Part shown: one piece after another, positions 25,489 to 34,168 of the stretch
Layout of the letters: every line of letters starts with the position of its first letter
Position numbering within the stretch: position 1 is the stretch's first letter
Program-made: the position numbers and the translations under genes
Notes under the pieces: model-generated
Told to the model about the DNA's origin: nothing
Database searches by the model: none
The model's input: the letters and a program-made list of their open reading frames with translations, nothing else
DNA from: Caballeronia pedi
GTDB lineage: Bacteria > Pseudomonadota > Gammaproteobacteria > Burkholderiales > Burkholderiaceae
Assembly (NCBI RefSeq): GCF_001544915.2
Contig: NZ_FCOE02000060.1
Span: 1-34,618, forward strand
Direction of reading: 5' to 3'
DNA: 34,618 nt

Positions 25489-26541
25489 TCAACGATATTG
25501 ACCCGCGTACTTCACGACCTTGTCGAGATTTTCTTTGGTGATGAAACCCGGGCCCGAACGGATGTTCTTCGGCCCATACGACGGCTGCAATCCATACGTC
25601 TCGAGGCGCGCCTTGAACTTTGGATTCGCTTCGAGGATCTGGCGGATCTTCGCGGGATCGGTCGTGTGCTCCTTCTTGACGACGGAAAGCACGGCCACCG
25701 GGATATAGCCTTGCAGATACGGCTGCTGGTCGATCGCGAACTTGATCGTGCCGTCCTTGATGGCCTTCGCGATATCGTCGGAGAAGTCGAAGGTCACGAA
25801 ATAGAGCTTGTTTTGCAGGCCCATCTGCGTGACGGCCTTGATCGTCGCCGAGGCGGGCGTCGGTCCGAGCGTGAGGATCGCCTGCGTGTCCGGATGGTTG
25901 CGCAGATACGCCGAGACCTTCGACTGAATTTCCGTCGGGTCCTGACCGGAGTCGATGGTCGATGCCTTGTAGTCGATGCCGAGCGCATCGGCGAAGCCTT
26001 TGCAGCGATCGAACGACACCGTATTGGTCGCGATGTGGTTCACGCAGAGGAACGTCTTCACGCCCGCGGCCTTGGCCTTCTTGCCGGCCTCGTTGCCCGC
26101 GACATATTCCGGCTGTCCGACGTGCATGATCGCGCCCAGTTGCGCGCTTTGCTCTTCCGTGCCGGAGTTGATCGTCACGAGCGGAATCTTCTTCGCGGTG
26201 ACTTTGTTGATCGAGCTCTTCAGCACGTCGAAGTCCGCGATGGTGGTGATGACGCCGTCGTAGTTGCGCGCGGCGGCCTGCTCGATCAGGCGCGACATGT
26301 CCGCGATATCCCCGTTGGGCGGATTGCGGTAATCGGTTTGCACGTTGAAGTCTTCGTCGGCCTGTTTGATGGCGTTCTTGATCACGTTCCACCACGAATC
26401 CGAATCGGGCGCGTGGCTGATCAGCACGAACTTCGCGTCGGGCGCCGCGTGCGCGGGGCTCGCCGTCATCAACGCCGCACTGCACAACGCAGCAGCAGCC
26501 ACCAGCGCGCGCAGCGCGGCCCGACCGTTGCAAATGGTCAT
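25489..26541 (-). CDS. sugar/inositol ABC transporter substrate-binding protein
   Basis: The 350-residue product is a periplasmic binding protein of the ribose/galactose type (Peripla_BP_4). A signal peptide ends near SPAHA (about residue 32). FVLISHAPDSDSWWNVIKNA and ARNYDGVITTIAD are first-lobe blocks; the ligand site is probably for inositol, by operon context. I start it at the ATG at 26541, not the GTG at 26550: GGTGGAGA, the ribosome site, would overlap a GTG start. It is the first gene of the operon and diverges from the RpiR-type regulator gene across a 227-nt control region. Confidence 0.92.
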   Translation of the reverse strand: MTICNGRAALRALVAAAALCSAALMTASPAHAAPDAKFVLISHAPDSDSWWNVIKNAIKQADEDFNVQTDYRNPPNGDIADMSRLIEQAAARNYDGVITTIADFDVLKSSINKVTAKKIPLVTINSGTEEQSAQLGAIMHVGQPEYVAGNEAGKKAKAAGVKTFLCVNHIATNTVSFDRCKGFADALGIDYKASTIDSGQDPTEIQSKVSAYLRNHPDTQAILTLGPTPASATIKAVTQMGLQNKLYFVTFDFSDDIAKAIKDGTIKFAIDQQPYLQGYIPVAVLSVVKKEHTTDPAKIRQILEANPKFKARLETYGLQPSYGPKNIRSGPGFITKENLDKVVKYAGQYR

Positions 26542-26681
26542 TGTCTCCACCTATCTCGGTTGTTGTTTGGTGTGATGTTTTCGCGAGCAGGCACCGTACG
26601 GGTCGTGGCGGTGCCGTGCTCAAGACCAAGATTAGGTCAGTTTTCGGCGGTCTGCAATAGAAATTTTATGTGTGCGACAAA

Positions 26682-26697
26682 TGGAAAATACATTCCA
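26682..26697 (+). promoter_or_regulatory. putative IolR operator, TGGAA-N6-TTCCA
   Basis: A perfect 5+5 palindrome, TGGAA AATACA TTCCA, lies in the divergent region. The core GGAA-N6-TTCC is the motif reported for the RpiR-type repressor IolR of Sinorhizobium meliloti. Its right half overlaps the presumed -35 of the regulator's promoter, and it sits about 140 nt upstream of the binding-protein ATG, so it could control both directions. Only one perfect copy is seen here. Confidence 0.6.
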
Positions 26698-26721
26698 ATT
26701 TGCTTGCCGCGTTCCTATAAT
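26693..26721 (+). promoter_or_regulatory. promoter of the rpiR-type regulator operon
   Basis: TATAAT (26716-26721) is a perfect -10. The -35 position 17 nt upstream reads TTCCAA (26693-26698), a poor match overlapping the putative operator. Transcription would start near 26728, giving a 40-nt leader to the ATG at 26769. No clear divergent promoter for the minus-strand operon could be fixed; TAAAAT in that direction lacks a good -35. Confidence 0.5.
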
Positions 26722-26768
26722 CGGTTCCACGGCGCTCGACATCGGAGCGCGCACTTTGAGCCACAGAA

Positions 26769-27647
26769 ATGGATGAGACCAGCACCGAAGTCCAGAGCGT
26801 CGACGAACTGATGCAGCGGATCACCGACGCGTACGACTCGCTGCCGCGCCAGTTGAAGAGCGTCGCGACCTACATCGAGCAGCATCGCCAGAGCGTGATG
26901 ATGGACCGCACGAGCGATATCGCGAGCGCGTGCGGCGTGCATGCGTCCGCCGTCGTGCGGTTCGCGCAGCGCTTCGGCTTCTCCGGCTTTTCGGACTTGC
27001 AGGCCGTCTTCAGGCAGGCGTACACGGGCGCCGGCGGCTCCCAGCAGAGCTATCAGCAGCGCATTCGCAAGCTCATCGACGAGAAGGCGGGCGAGGCGTC
27101 GGGCGTGTCGGTGGCGCGCGAGTTCATCGCCGCGAGCCGCACGGGTCTGGACGAGCTCGAAGCCGGTCTCGACGACGAGCAGTTCGATGCTGCCGTCGAG
27201 ATGCTTTCGCAGGCCGAGAACATCTACGTAATCGGCGTGCGCCGTTCGTTCGCGGTGGCGAGCTACATCGTCTATGCATTGCAGCACACGAAGAAGCGCG
27301 TGCATCTGATTTCGGGCTTCGGCGGCATGTTCCGCGAGCAGGTCCGCAGCGTGAAGAAGGGGGACGTGGTGGTCGCGATCAGCTTCGCGCCCTACGGCAA
27401 GGAGACGCAGTATTGCGTGCGCGCCGCGCAGCATCATGGCGCGAAGACCCTCGTCATCACCGATAGCCAGCTTTCGCCGCTCGCGCGCCACGCGAGCGCG
27501 AGTCTGTTCGTGAAGGAGGGCAGCGCGTTCGCGTTCCGTTCGCTCACGAGCACCATTTGCCTGTGCCAGGCGTTGTTCATCGCGCTCGCGTACCGGCTCG
27601 AGTTGAATGTCGAGGAATCCAAGGAGACAGGTGGCTATGACGATTGA
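26769..27647 (+). CDS. RpiR/MurR-family transcriptional regulator, probable IolR
   Basis: The 292-residue product has an N-terminal helix-turn-helix domain (about 10-90; RTSDIASACGVHASAVVRFA with the following FGFSGFSDLQ) and a C-terminal SIS sugar-phosphate-binding domain (about 130-270; NIYVIGVRRSFAVASY and VVVAISFAPYGKET). It should repress the inositol genes and respond to a phosphorylated pathway intermediate, as IolR does in rhizobia. The ATG at 26769 fits the domain start. The 3' end overlaps iolG by 11 nt. Autoregulation is suggested by the palindrome in its promoter. Confidence 0.88.
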   Translation: MDETSTEVQSVDELMQRITDAYDSLPRQLKSVATYIEQHRQSVMMDRTSDIASACGVHASAVVRFAQRFGFSGFSDLQAVFRQAYTGAGGSQQSYQQRIRKLIDEKAGEASGVSVAREFIAASRTGLDELEAGLDDEQFDAAVEMLSQAENIYVIGVRRSFAVASYIVYALQHTKKRVHLISGFGGMFREQVRSVKKGDVVVAISFAPYGKETQYCVRAAQHHGAKTLVITDSQLSPLARHASASLFVKEGSAFAFRSLTSTICLCQALFIALAYRLELNVEESKETGGYDD

Positions 27648-28641
27648 TGTGGCGGTGTTCGGCGCAGGACGCATCGGCAAGATTCACGCGGCCAATCTCG
27701 CGCGGCAGCCGGGCGTGCGTTTGAAATATGTCGTCGATGTGAATCGCGACGCGGCTGCCGCGCTCGCGAAAGCGCATGGTGCGACCGTCGCCGATGTCGA
27801 TGGCGCGATGGGCGATGCTTCCGTCGGCGCGACGGTCGTGTGTTCGAGCACGGACACGCATGCGGAGTTGATCCTGGCGTCGGCGGCGCAGAAGAAACAT
27901 GTGTTCTGCGAGAAGCCGGTCGATCTGACGATCGAGCGCGCCCGCGCGTGTGCCGATGCCGTGGCGAAGGCCGGTGTCGTCTGCATGATCGGCTTTCAGC
28001 GCCGCTTCGATCCGACCTTTTCCGCGCTGAAGGCGCGCATCGACGCGGGCGAGATCGGCGATCCGGAAATGCTGATCGTCACGAGCCGCGATCCGGGCGC
28101 GCCGCCTGTCGAGTACATCAAACACTCGGGCGGCATCTTCAAGGACATGCTGATTCACGACTTCGATATCTTCCGCTGGATTCTCGACGACGAAGCCGAC
28201 ACGCTGCACGCGACCGGCAGTTGTCTCAGCGATCCCGCCATCGCCGATGCGGGCGACATCGATTCGACCGCCGTGACGATCCGCACGAAGCGCGGGCGCC
28301 TGTGTCAGATCAATACGGCGCGGCGCGCGGCGTATGGCTACGATCAGCGCTTCGAACTGCTCGGCAGCCTGGGCATGCTGCAGGCGGGCAACGTGCGGCC
28401 GACCGAAGTCACCGCGTATTCAGCGACGGCGGTGTCGAGCGACAAGCCCGAGGCGTTCTTTCTCGAACGCTATCGCGCGGCGTACGCGGCGGAAATCGCG
28501 CATTTCTTCGATGCGGTCACGACGGGCAAGCCGGTGCGCACCACGGTCGCGGACGGTTTGAAGGCGCTGGAGCTCGCCGAAGCCGCCACGCTGTCGTGGC
28601 GCGAGAAGCGCATCGTCAGTCTCGGAGGGAGCGCGGCATGA
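27637..28641 (+). CDS. iolG: inositol 2-dehydrogenase
   Basis: The 334-residue product is a Gfo/Idh/MocA-family NAD-dependent oxidoreductase that converts myo-inositol to 2-keto-myo-inositol. The Rossmann motif is GAGRIG (9-14). EKP has the catalytic Lys93, and DMLIHD supplies D170 and H174, matching the Lys-Asp-His set known from Bacillus IolG. The ATG at 27637 is chosen over 27607 because the Rossmann strand begins at once and AAGGAGACAGG lies upstream, inside the regulator gene. It overlaps the next dehydrogenase by 4 nt (ATGA). Confidence 0.92.
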   Translation: MTIDVAVFGAGRIGKIHAANLARQPGVRLKYVVDVNRDAAAALAKAHGATVADVDGAMGDASVGATVVCSSTDTHAELILASAAQKKHVFCEKPVDLTIERARACADAVAKAGVVCMIGFQRRFDPTFSALKARIDAGEIGDPEMLIVTSRDPGAPPVEYIKHSGGIFKDMLIHDFDIFRWILDDEADTLHATGSCLSDPAIADAGDIDSTAVTIRTKRGRLCQINTARRAAYGYDQRFELLGSLGMLQAGNVRPTEVTAYSATAVSSDKPEAFFLERYRAAYAAEIAHFFDAVTTGKPVRTTVADGLKALELAEAATLSWREKRIVSLGGSAA

Positions 28642-29654
28642 ATCCGGTGCGCGTGGGTATCGTCGGGCTGGGAAGGCTCGGGCGGCGTCATGCCGAAAAT
28701 CTCGCGTGGCATGTGCCGGGTGCGAAGCTCGTCGCGGCGTGCAGTCCGGTGTCGGAAGAGCGCGAGTGGGCGCGGGCGAAGTTTGCGGAACCGTCGATTC
28801 ATCAGGATTACGATGCATTGCTCGCCGATCCTTCGGTGGATGCCGTATGGCTCGTCACGCCGACATCGCTGCACGCGAGTCAGATCATCGCGGCGTTGCG
28901 CGCGGGCAAGCACGTGTTCTGCGAGAAGCCGCTATCGCTCGATCTCGCAGAATGCGATGCCGTGATCGAAGCGCACGCGCGCCATCCGCATCTGCACGTG
29001 ATGATCGGCTTCGTGCGCCGCTTCGACGCGAGCTATCGCGATGCGTTCGACAGCGTGACGAAGGGCGCGATCGGCAGGCCTTTCATGGTGCGCTCGCAGA
29101 CTTGCGACAAGAACGATCCGGACGGCTTCTTCGTGCGTTTCGCGCCGACCTCGGGCGGGCTCTTTCTCGATTGCAGCGTGCACGACATCGATCTCGCGCG
29201 CTGGCTGCTTGGCAATCCGAAACCGAAGCGCGTGTACGCGAGCGGGACGATCGCGATTCACGAAGGCTTGCGCGAATGCAATGACATCGATAACGGCGTG
29301 GGCACCATCGAATTCGAGGATGGGCGGCTCGCGGTGCTCTACGCGTCGCGCACGATGGCGCACGGTCACGATACGCAGACGGAGGTGATCGGCACGGCGG
29401 GCGTGCTGTCGGTCGGGCGCAATCCGCGTGCGAATCGCGTCGAGATCGCCGATGCGCACGGCATGCGCAATGCGTGCACGCCGACATTCTTCGAGCGCTT
29501 CGAAGATGCGTTTCTGCGCGAGGCGCAGGCGTTCGTGGCGCTGCTCAGAGACGGGATGCCGACGGGGCTAACGCTTGCGGATGCAAGGGAAGCAACGCGC
29601 ATCGGCATCGCGATGCGGCAGGCTTATGAGAGTGGGAGGGCGGTGGAGTTGTGA
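28638..29654 (+). CDS. second Gfo/Idh/MocA oxidoreductase (inositol-type)
   Basis: The 338-residue product is a paralogue of the upstream IolG, not a copy. The Rossmann motif is GLGRLG (10-15). The catalytic set is present: K97 in EKP, D178 and H182 in DCSVHD. It may oxidise another stereoisomer such as scyllo- or chiro-inositol, or a related sugar acid, as do IolX/IolW-type enzymes. The ATG at 28638 has GGAGGGAG about 7 nt upstream and overlaps the iolG stop. It ends the regulator-dehydrogenase operon; no terminator is obvious before tusA. Confidence 0.88.
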   Translation: MNPVRVGIVGLGRLGRRHAENLAWHVPGAKLVAACSPVSEEREWARAKFAEPSIHQDYDALLADPSVDAVWLVTPTSLHASQIIAALRAGKHVFCEKPLSLDLAECDAVIEAHARHPHLHVMIGFVRRFDASYRDAFDSVTKGAIGRPFMVRSQTCDKNDPDGFFVRFAPTSGGLFLDCSVHDIDLARWLLGNPKPKRVYASGTIAIHEGLRECNDIDNGVGTIEFEDGRLAVLYASRTMAHGHDTQTEVIGTAGVLSVGRNPRANRVEIADAHGMRNACTPTFFERFEDAFLREAQAFVALLRDGMPTGLTLADAREATRIGIAMRQAYESGRAVEL

Positions 29655-29719
29655 CCACTGCGTTAAAATCGAACCTCACCGAGCGCACCCCCCACAGGCA
29701 AACGAAAGGTTCAATCGCG

Positions 29720-29947
29720 ATGGAAGTTCACAAGGAAGTCGACGCGCGCGGGCTCAACTGCCCGCTGCCGATTCTGCGGGCAAAAAAGGCGCTCGCCGAC
29801 ATGACGAGCGGTCAGATTCTGAAGGTGCTCGCGACCGACCCAGGATCGCAGCGCGATTTCGCGGCCTTCGCCAAGCAGACCGGCAACGAGATCGTCGAAG
29901 TGACAACGCAGGACAAGACGTTCACTTTCCTGATGCGTCGACGTTGA
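29720..29947 (+). CDS. tusA: TusA/SirA-family sulfurtransferase-like protein
   Basis: The 75-residue product has the family's signature DARGLNCPLPILRAKKAL, with the active-site Cys14 that carries persulfide sulfur, for example in 2-thiouridine synthesis of tRNA. The final hydrophobic strand (KTFTFLMRRR) is also typical. The ATG at 29720 is preceded by AAAGG about 11 nt upstream; the in-frame start at 29651 overlaps the previous gene and adds no conserved sequence. Whether it is TusA or the related YedF/YeeD group cannot be decided without homology search. A terminator follows 25 nt after the stop. Confidence 0.85.
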   Translation: MEVHKEVDARGLNCPLPILRAKKALADMTSGQILKVLATDPGSQRDFAAFAKQTGNEIVEVTTQDKTFTFLMRRR

Positions 29948-29972
29948 ATCCCGCACGCAGCGCCCAAAAGCG

Positions 29973-30007
29973 AAAATGCCCGTCACGCAGGTGACGGGCA
30001 TTTTTTT
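29973..30007. terminator. bidirectional intrinsic terminator for tusA and galU
   Basis: AAAATGCCCGTCAC (29973-29986) pairs perfectly with GTGACGGGCATTTT (29991-30004) around a GCAG loop, and T7 follows on the plus strand. Read from galU, the same hairpin ends with TTTTCGCTTTT, so it can stop both convergent genes. Confidence 0.92.
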
Positions 30008-30027
30008 CAGCCGTTTCGGCCAGTGAC

Positions 30028-30909
30028 TCAGCCTTCGAGAATCGGCGCGCGGTTGCGCAGATATTCCTCGAAATCCGCCTTCACTTCCGGATGGCGCAGC
30101 GCGAATTCCACCGTCGCCTTCAGATAGCCCAGCTTGCTGCCGCAGTCGAAGCGCGTGCCGTGATACTTGTACGCGAGCACTTGCTCATCCGACAGCAGCG
30201 ATTGAATCGCGTCCGTCAGTTGCAGTTCGCCGCCCGCGCCCGGCTTCAGCGCGCGGATGTGATCGAAGATGCGCGGCTTCAGCACATACCGGCCGACCAC
30301 GCCCAGATTCGACGGCGCCACCGCCGGTTCCGGCTTCTCGACGATGCCCGCCAGCTTGAAGATGTTATCTTCCCACTCCTTGCCGTCGATGATGCCGTAG
30401 GACTTCGAATCCTCCGCCGGAATCTCTTCCACGCCGATCACCGAGCTGTGATAGTGGTCGAAGACTTCGATCATTTGCGTCATCACGGGCGGCTTGCCAT
30501 ACAGCAGGTCGTCCGCGAGGATCACGGCGAACGGGTTGTCGCCGACGAGCTTCTCCGCGCACAGCACCGCGTGGCCGAGACCGAGCGCTTCGGCCTGACG
30601 CACGTAGAAGCAATCCACATGGCTCGGCTTGATGCTGCGCACGAGTTCGAGCAGCTTGTCCTTGCCGCGCGCCTCGAGTTCCGCCTCGATCTCATAGGAC
30701 TTGTCAAAATGGTCTTCGATCGCGCGCTTGCTGCGACCCGTCACGAAGATCATTTCGGTAATGCCGGCGGCCATCGCTTCCTCGACCGCGTATTGAATCA
30801 GCGGCTTGTCCACGACTGGCAGCATTTCCTTCGGGCTGGCCTTGGTCGCGGGAAGAAACCGCGTACCCAGACCGGCGACGGGGAAAACCGCTTTGGTAAC
30901 TTTTAGCAT
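30028..30909 (-). CDS. galU: UTP-glucose-1-phosphate uridylyltransferase
   Basis: The 293-residue product makes UDP-glucose from UTP and glucose-1-phosphate for polysaccharide and envelope synthesis. The nucleotidyltransferase signature is AGLGTRFLPATKASPKEML (12-30). VILADDLLYG holds the metal-binding Asp, and VEKPEP and GGELQLTDAI are further GalU blocks. Length is normal. The ATG at 30909 follows an AGGATCAGGG region. It lies 72 nt downstream of valS on the same strand, with no terminator seen between, so the two may be cotranscribed. Confidence 0.96.
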   Translation of the reverse strand: MLKVTKAVFPVAGLGTRFLPATKASPKEMLPVVDKPLIQYAVEEAMAAGITEMIFVTGRSKRAIEDHFDKSYEIEAELEARGKDKLLELVRSIKPSHVDCFYVRQAEALGLGHAVLCAEKLVGDNPFAVILADDLLYGKPPVMTQMIEVFDHYHSSVIGVEEIPAEDSKSYGIIDGKEWEDNIFKLAGIVEKPEPAVAPSNLGVVGRYVLKPRIFDHIRALKPGAGGELQLTDAIQSLLSDEQVLAYKYHGTRFDCGSKLGYLKATVEFALRHPEVKADFEEYLRNRAPILEG

Positions 30910-30981
30910 GTGACCCTGATCCTCTTAAATCATTTAGAACGTCGAGACAAACGGAACGGATCGATGATTCGAACCTCCAAT

Positions 30982-33867
30982 TCAAGCCGGCAGACGCAAT
31001 AATTGGGCCTGCAGCTTCTCGATAGTGGTTCCGTATTCTGCCAGCCTTTTGCGCTCCTGTTCAACGACAGCGGCAGGCGCTTTTGCAACAAAGCTTTCAT
31101 TGCCGAGCTTCGCGTTACATTTTGTGACTTCGGCGGTGAGGCGGTCCACTTCCTTCGTCAGCCGTTCGCGTTCCGCGGCGACATCGATCTCGACCTTCAG
31201 CACGAGCTTGTTCGTGCCGATGATCGCGACCGGCGCGCCATGCGCTTCCTTGTCGAGGGCGGCTTCGTCGTCGATGATCTTGACTTCGGACAGACGCGCG
31301 AGCGCGGCAACGTACGGTGCGAACGCGGTGAGGCGCGCCGCGTCGCCGTGCGCGAGCAACGGCACCTTCACCGCGGGCGACAGATTCATTTCGCCTCGCA
31401 GATTACGACATGCATCGATGACGGATTTCAGTTCGGCGGCCCACTGTTCGGCGGATTCGTCGATTTTTTTCGGCTCGGGGCGCGGGTAGGGCTGCGTCAT
31501 GATCGACACGTCGCCTTCGTTCGCGCCCGCCGGGAACGCGTCGGTCAGCGGCGCGACCTTCTGCCACAACGCCTCGGTGATGAACGGAATGATCGGATGC
31601 GCGAGGCGCAGCACCGTTTCCAGCACGCGCAACAGCGTGCGGCGCGTCGCGGTCTGCTGCTCGGGCGTGCCGGTCTGGATCTGCACCTTCGCAAGTTCGA
31701 GATACCAGTCGCAGTACTCGTCCCAGACGAACTTGTAAATCGCGCTCGCGACGTTGTCGAAACGATAATCCGCGAAACCCTTCTCGACTTCCGCTTCCGT
31801 GCGCTGCAGAAGCGAGACGATCCAGCGGTCGGCCTGCGAGTAGTCCGTATAGCCGCCGGGCCCGCAATCTCCCGGCTTGCACGCGCCCGGATTCGCGAAA
31901 CCGCAATCGTGGCCTTCGCAGTTCATCAGCACGAAACGCGTGGCGTTCCACAGCTTGTTGCAGAAGTTACGATAGCCCTCGCAGCGCGCGAGGTCGAAAT
32001 TCACATTGCGGCCGAGCGTGGCCATCGACGCCATCGTGAAGCGCAGCGCGTCCGTGCCGAACGACGGAATGCCCTCGGGGAATTCCTTGCGCGTCTTCTT
32101 CTCGATCTGCGCGGCGGCTTTCGGGTTCATGAGGCCCGTCGTGCGCTTCGCGACGAGCGTTTCGAGGTCGATGCCATCGACGATATCGATCGGGTCGAGC
32201 GTGTTGCCCTTGCTCTTCGACATCTTCTGGCCTTCGGCGTCGCGCACGAGGCCATGCACATAGACGGTGTCGAAAGGCACCTTGCCGGTGAAATGCGTGG
32301 TCATCATCACCATTCTGGCGACCCAGAAGAAGATGATGTCGAAACCCGTCACGAGCACGGACGACGGCAGGAACGCCTGCAATTCCTTCGTCTCGTTAGG
32401 CCAGCCGAGCGACGAGAACGGCACCAGCGCGGACGAGAACCATGTGTCGAGGACGTCTTCGTCGCGGCGCAGCGCGCCTTTGTAGCCTTGGGCGTTCGCA
32501 TCGGCGCGAGCTTCGTCTTCCGTCTTCGCGACGAAGATCTCGCCGTTCTCGCCGTACCACGCGGGAATCTGATGGCCCCACCACAACTGGCGCGAGATGC
32601 ACCAGTCCTGGATATTTTCCAGCCACTGATAGTACGTGGTGGTCCAGTTCTCCGGCACGAACTTGATCTTGCCGCTGCGCACGACATCGAGCGAGGTTTC
32701 CGTGATCGACTTGCCCGGATTGAAGGTGCCTTCCGGCGCGGCCTTCGTCATTGCGACGAACCACTGGTCCGTGAGCATCGGCTCGATCACGACCTGTGTG
32801 CGGTCGCCGCGCGGCACCATCAGCTTGTGCGGCTTGACGGATTCGAGCAGGCCGAGCGCTTCGAGATCCTTCACCACCTGCTTGCGCGCATCGAAGCGGT
32901 CCATGCCGCGATACTTCTCGGGCGCGTTGTCGTTGATCTTCGCGTCGAGCGTGAGGATTTCGATCTGCGGCAGCTTGTGGCGCTGGCCGACTGCGTAGTC
33001 GTTGAAATCGTGCGCGGGCGTGACCTTCACGACGCCGGTGCCGAACTCGCGGTCCACATAGTCATCCGCGATGACCGGAATCTCGCGATCGCACAGCGGC
33101 AGCACCACCGTCTTGCCGATCAGATGCTGATAGCGCTCGTCTTCCGGATGCACCATCACGGCGACGTCGCCGAGCATGGTTTCGGGGCGCGTCGTCGCGA
33201 CCGTCAGATGGCCCGAGCCGTCCGGCAGCGGATACTGGATATGCCACAGGCTGCCGCTTTCTTCCTCGCTCACCACTTCGAGATCCGACACGGCCGTGCC
33301 GAGCACCGGATCCCAGTTCACGAGGCGCTTGCCGCGGTAGATGAGCCCTTGCTTGTAGAGCGTCACGAACACGTCGCGCACGGCGGCCGACATCTTGTCG
33401 TCCATCGTGAAGTATTCGCGCGACCAGTCGATCGATGCGCCCAGACGCCGCACCTGATTCGTGATGGTCGAGCCGGACTGCTGCTTCCACGCCCACACGC
33501 GCTTCAGGAATTCCTCGCGGCCGAGATCGTGGCGCGAGACGCCTTGCGCATCGAGCTGGCGCTCGACGACGATCTGCGTCGCGATGCCCGCGTGGTCCGT
33601 GCCCGGCACCCACAGCGTGTTTTCACCGAGCATGCGGTGATAGCGCGTGAGGCCGTCCATGATGGTCTGGTTGAACGCGTGCCCCATGTGCAGCGTGCCG
33701 GTGACGTTCGGCGGCGGCAACTGGATGGAGAAATTCTTCGCGCCGTCCTGGAACGTGGGGGCGGACAGCCCGCGTTTTTCCCATTCCGGGCCCCATTGGG
33801 ACTCGATGTTTTGAGGCTCGAAGCTCTTGGCAAGCGTGGATGTGGTCTCGCCCGGGATGTCATTCAT
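30982..33867 (-). CDS. valS: valyl-tRNA synthetase
   Basis: The 961-residue class I synthetase charges tRNA-Val. HIGH appears as HMGH (60-63) in PPPNVTGTLHMGHAFN, and KMSKS is exact (548-552) in GQKMSKSKGNTLDP. The CP1 editing domain lies between them. The C-terminal coiled-coil arm (EVDRLTAEVTKCNAKLGN) is typical of ValRS. The start at 33867 is chosen with the family N-terminus SFEPQNIESQWGPEWEKRG following soon after. Full length and intact. Confidence 0.98.
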   Translation of the reverse strand: MNDIPGETTSTLAKSFEPQNIESQWGPEWEKRGLSAPTFQDGAKNFSIQLPPPNVTGTLHMGHAFNQTIMDGLTRYHRMLGENTLWVPGTDHAGIATQIVVERQLDAQGVSRHDLGREEFLKRVWAWKQQSGSTITNQVRRLGASIDWSREYFTMDDKMSAAVRDVFVTLYKQGLIYRGKRLVNWDPVLGTAVSDLEVVSEEESGSLWHIQYPLPDGSGHLTVATTRPETMLGDVAVMVHPEDERYQHLIGKTVVLPLCDREIPVIADDYVDREFGTGVVKVTPAHDFNDYAVGQRHKLPQIEILTLDAKINDNAPEKYRGMDRFDARKQVVKDLEALGLLESVKPHKLMVPRGDRTQVVIEPMLTDQWFVAMTKAAPEGTFNPGKSITETSLDVVRSGKIKFVPENWTTTYYQWLENIQDWCISRQLWWGHQIPAWYGENGEIFVAKTEDEARADANAQGYKGALRRDEDVLDTWFSSALVPFSSLGWPNETKELQAFLPSSVLVTGFDIIFFWVARMVMMTTHFTGKVPFDTVYVHGLVRDAEGQKMSKSKGNTLDPIDIVDGIDLETLVAKRTTGLMNPKAAAQIEKKTRKEFPEGIPSFGTDALRFTMASMATLGRNVNFDLARCEGYRNFCNKLWNATRFVLMNCEGHDCGFANPGACKPGDCGPGGYTDYSQADRWIVSLLQRTEAEVEKGFADYRFDNVASAIYKFVWDEYCDWYLELAKVQIQTGTPEQQTATRRTLLRVLETVLRLAHPIIPFITEALWQKVAPLTDAFPAGANEGDVSIMTQPYPRPEPKKIDESAEQWAAELKSVIDACRNLRGEMNLSPAVKVPLLAHGDAARLTAFAPYVAALARLSEVKIIDDEAALDKEAHGAPVAIIGTNKLVLKVEIDVAAERERLTKEVDRLTAEVTKCNAKLGNESFVAKAPAAVVEQERKRLAEYGTTIEKLQAQLLRLPA

Positions 33868-33900
33868 TTTCGATCGGCTGGTGGATGCGAATAATCTTCA

Positions 33901-33906
33901 ATTATA
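33901..33906 (-). promoter_or_regulatory. -10 element of the valS promoter
   Basis: On the minus strand TATAAT (33906-33901) lies 33 nt before the valS ATG. No -35 consensus is found at 16-18 nt. Confidence 0.45.
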
Positions 33907-34047
33907 AGCGGCGTCGAGCGCACGCGATTTTTGATGAAACGGCTCCTCTGTTTCATGTAGCTCGCGTTTGCGCGTCCGCCGGCCGCGCATGCTTCGTCCG
34001 ATCGCGATTCGTTTTGCGATGTGGCCGTGTCAGGGTTACAGCGGAGC

Positions 34048-34076
34048 TTGTCTCGGGGGCTATGAATATCTAATAC
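34048..34076 (+). promoter_or_regulatory. sigma70-type promoter for the repeat-protein gene
   Basis: TTGTCT (34048-34053), a 17-nt spacer and TAATAC (34071-34076) form a plausible promoter, giving an 86-nt leader before the ATG at 34169. The rest of the 301-base gap 33868-34168 holds no gene I can support. Confidence 0.55.
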
Positions 34077-34168
34077 ATCGAAGGTACTTGGGCATGCTGC
34101 AATGAATCTGGGGCAGCGAGTCTTCGATCGCTCGCCTCGTCTTCTCTATTTTGATGGAGTGCAGCAAC

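Noticed and set aside
29651..29719. Extended N-terminus for the TusA-like protein from 29651
   Set aside because: It overlaps the preceding stop, adds no conserved sequence, and the conserved domain begins at the ATG at 29720.
31003..33894. 963-codon open frame on the plus strand opposite valS
   Set aside because: Same reasoning: it mirrors valS codon bias, has arginine- and aspartate-rich low-information sequence and no family motif.
33934..33956. ATGAAAC/GTTTCAT hairpin upstream of valS, considered as a T-box
   Set aside because: T-box leaders are not typical of beta-proteobacteria, and no specifier loop or antiterminator consensus is seen; it is also upstream of the likely -10.
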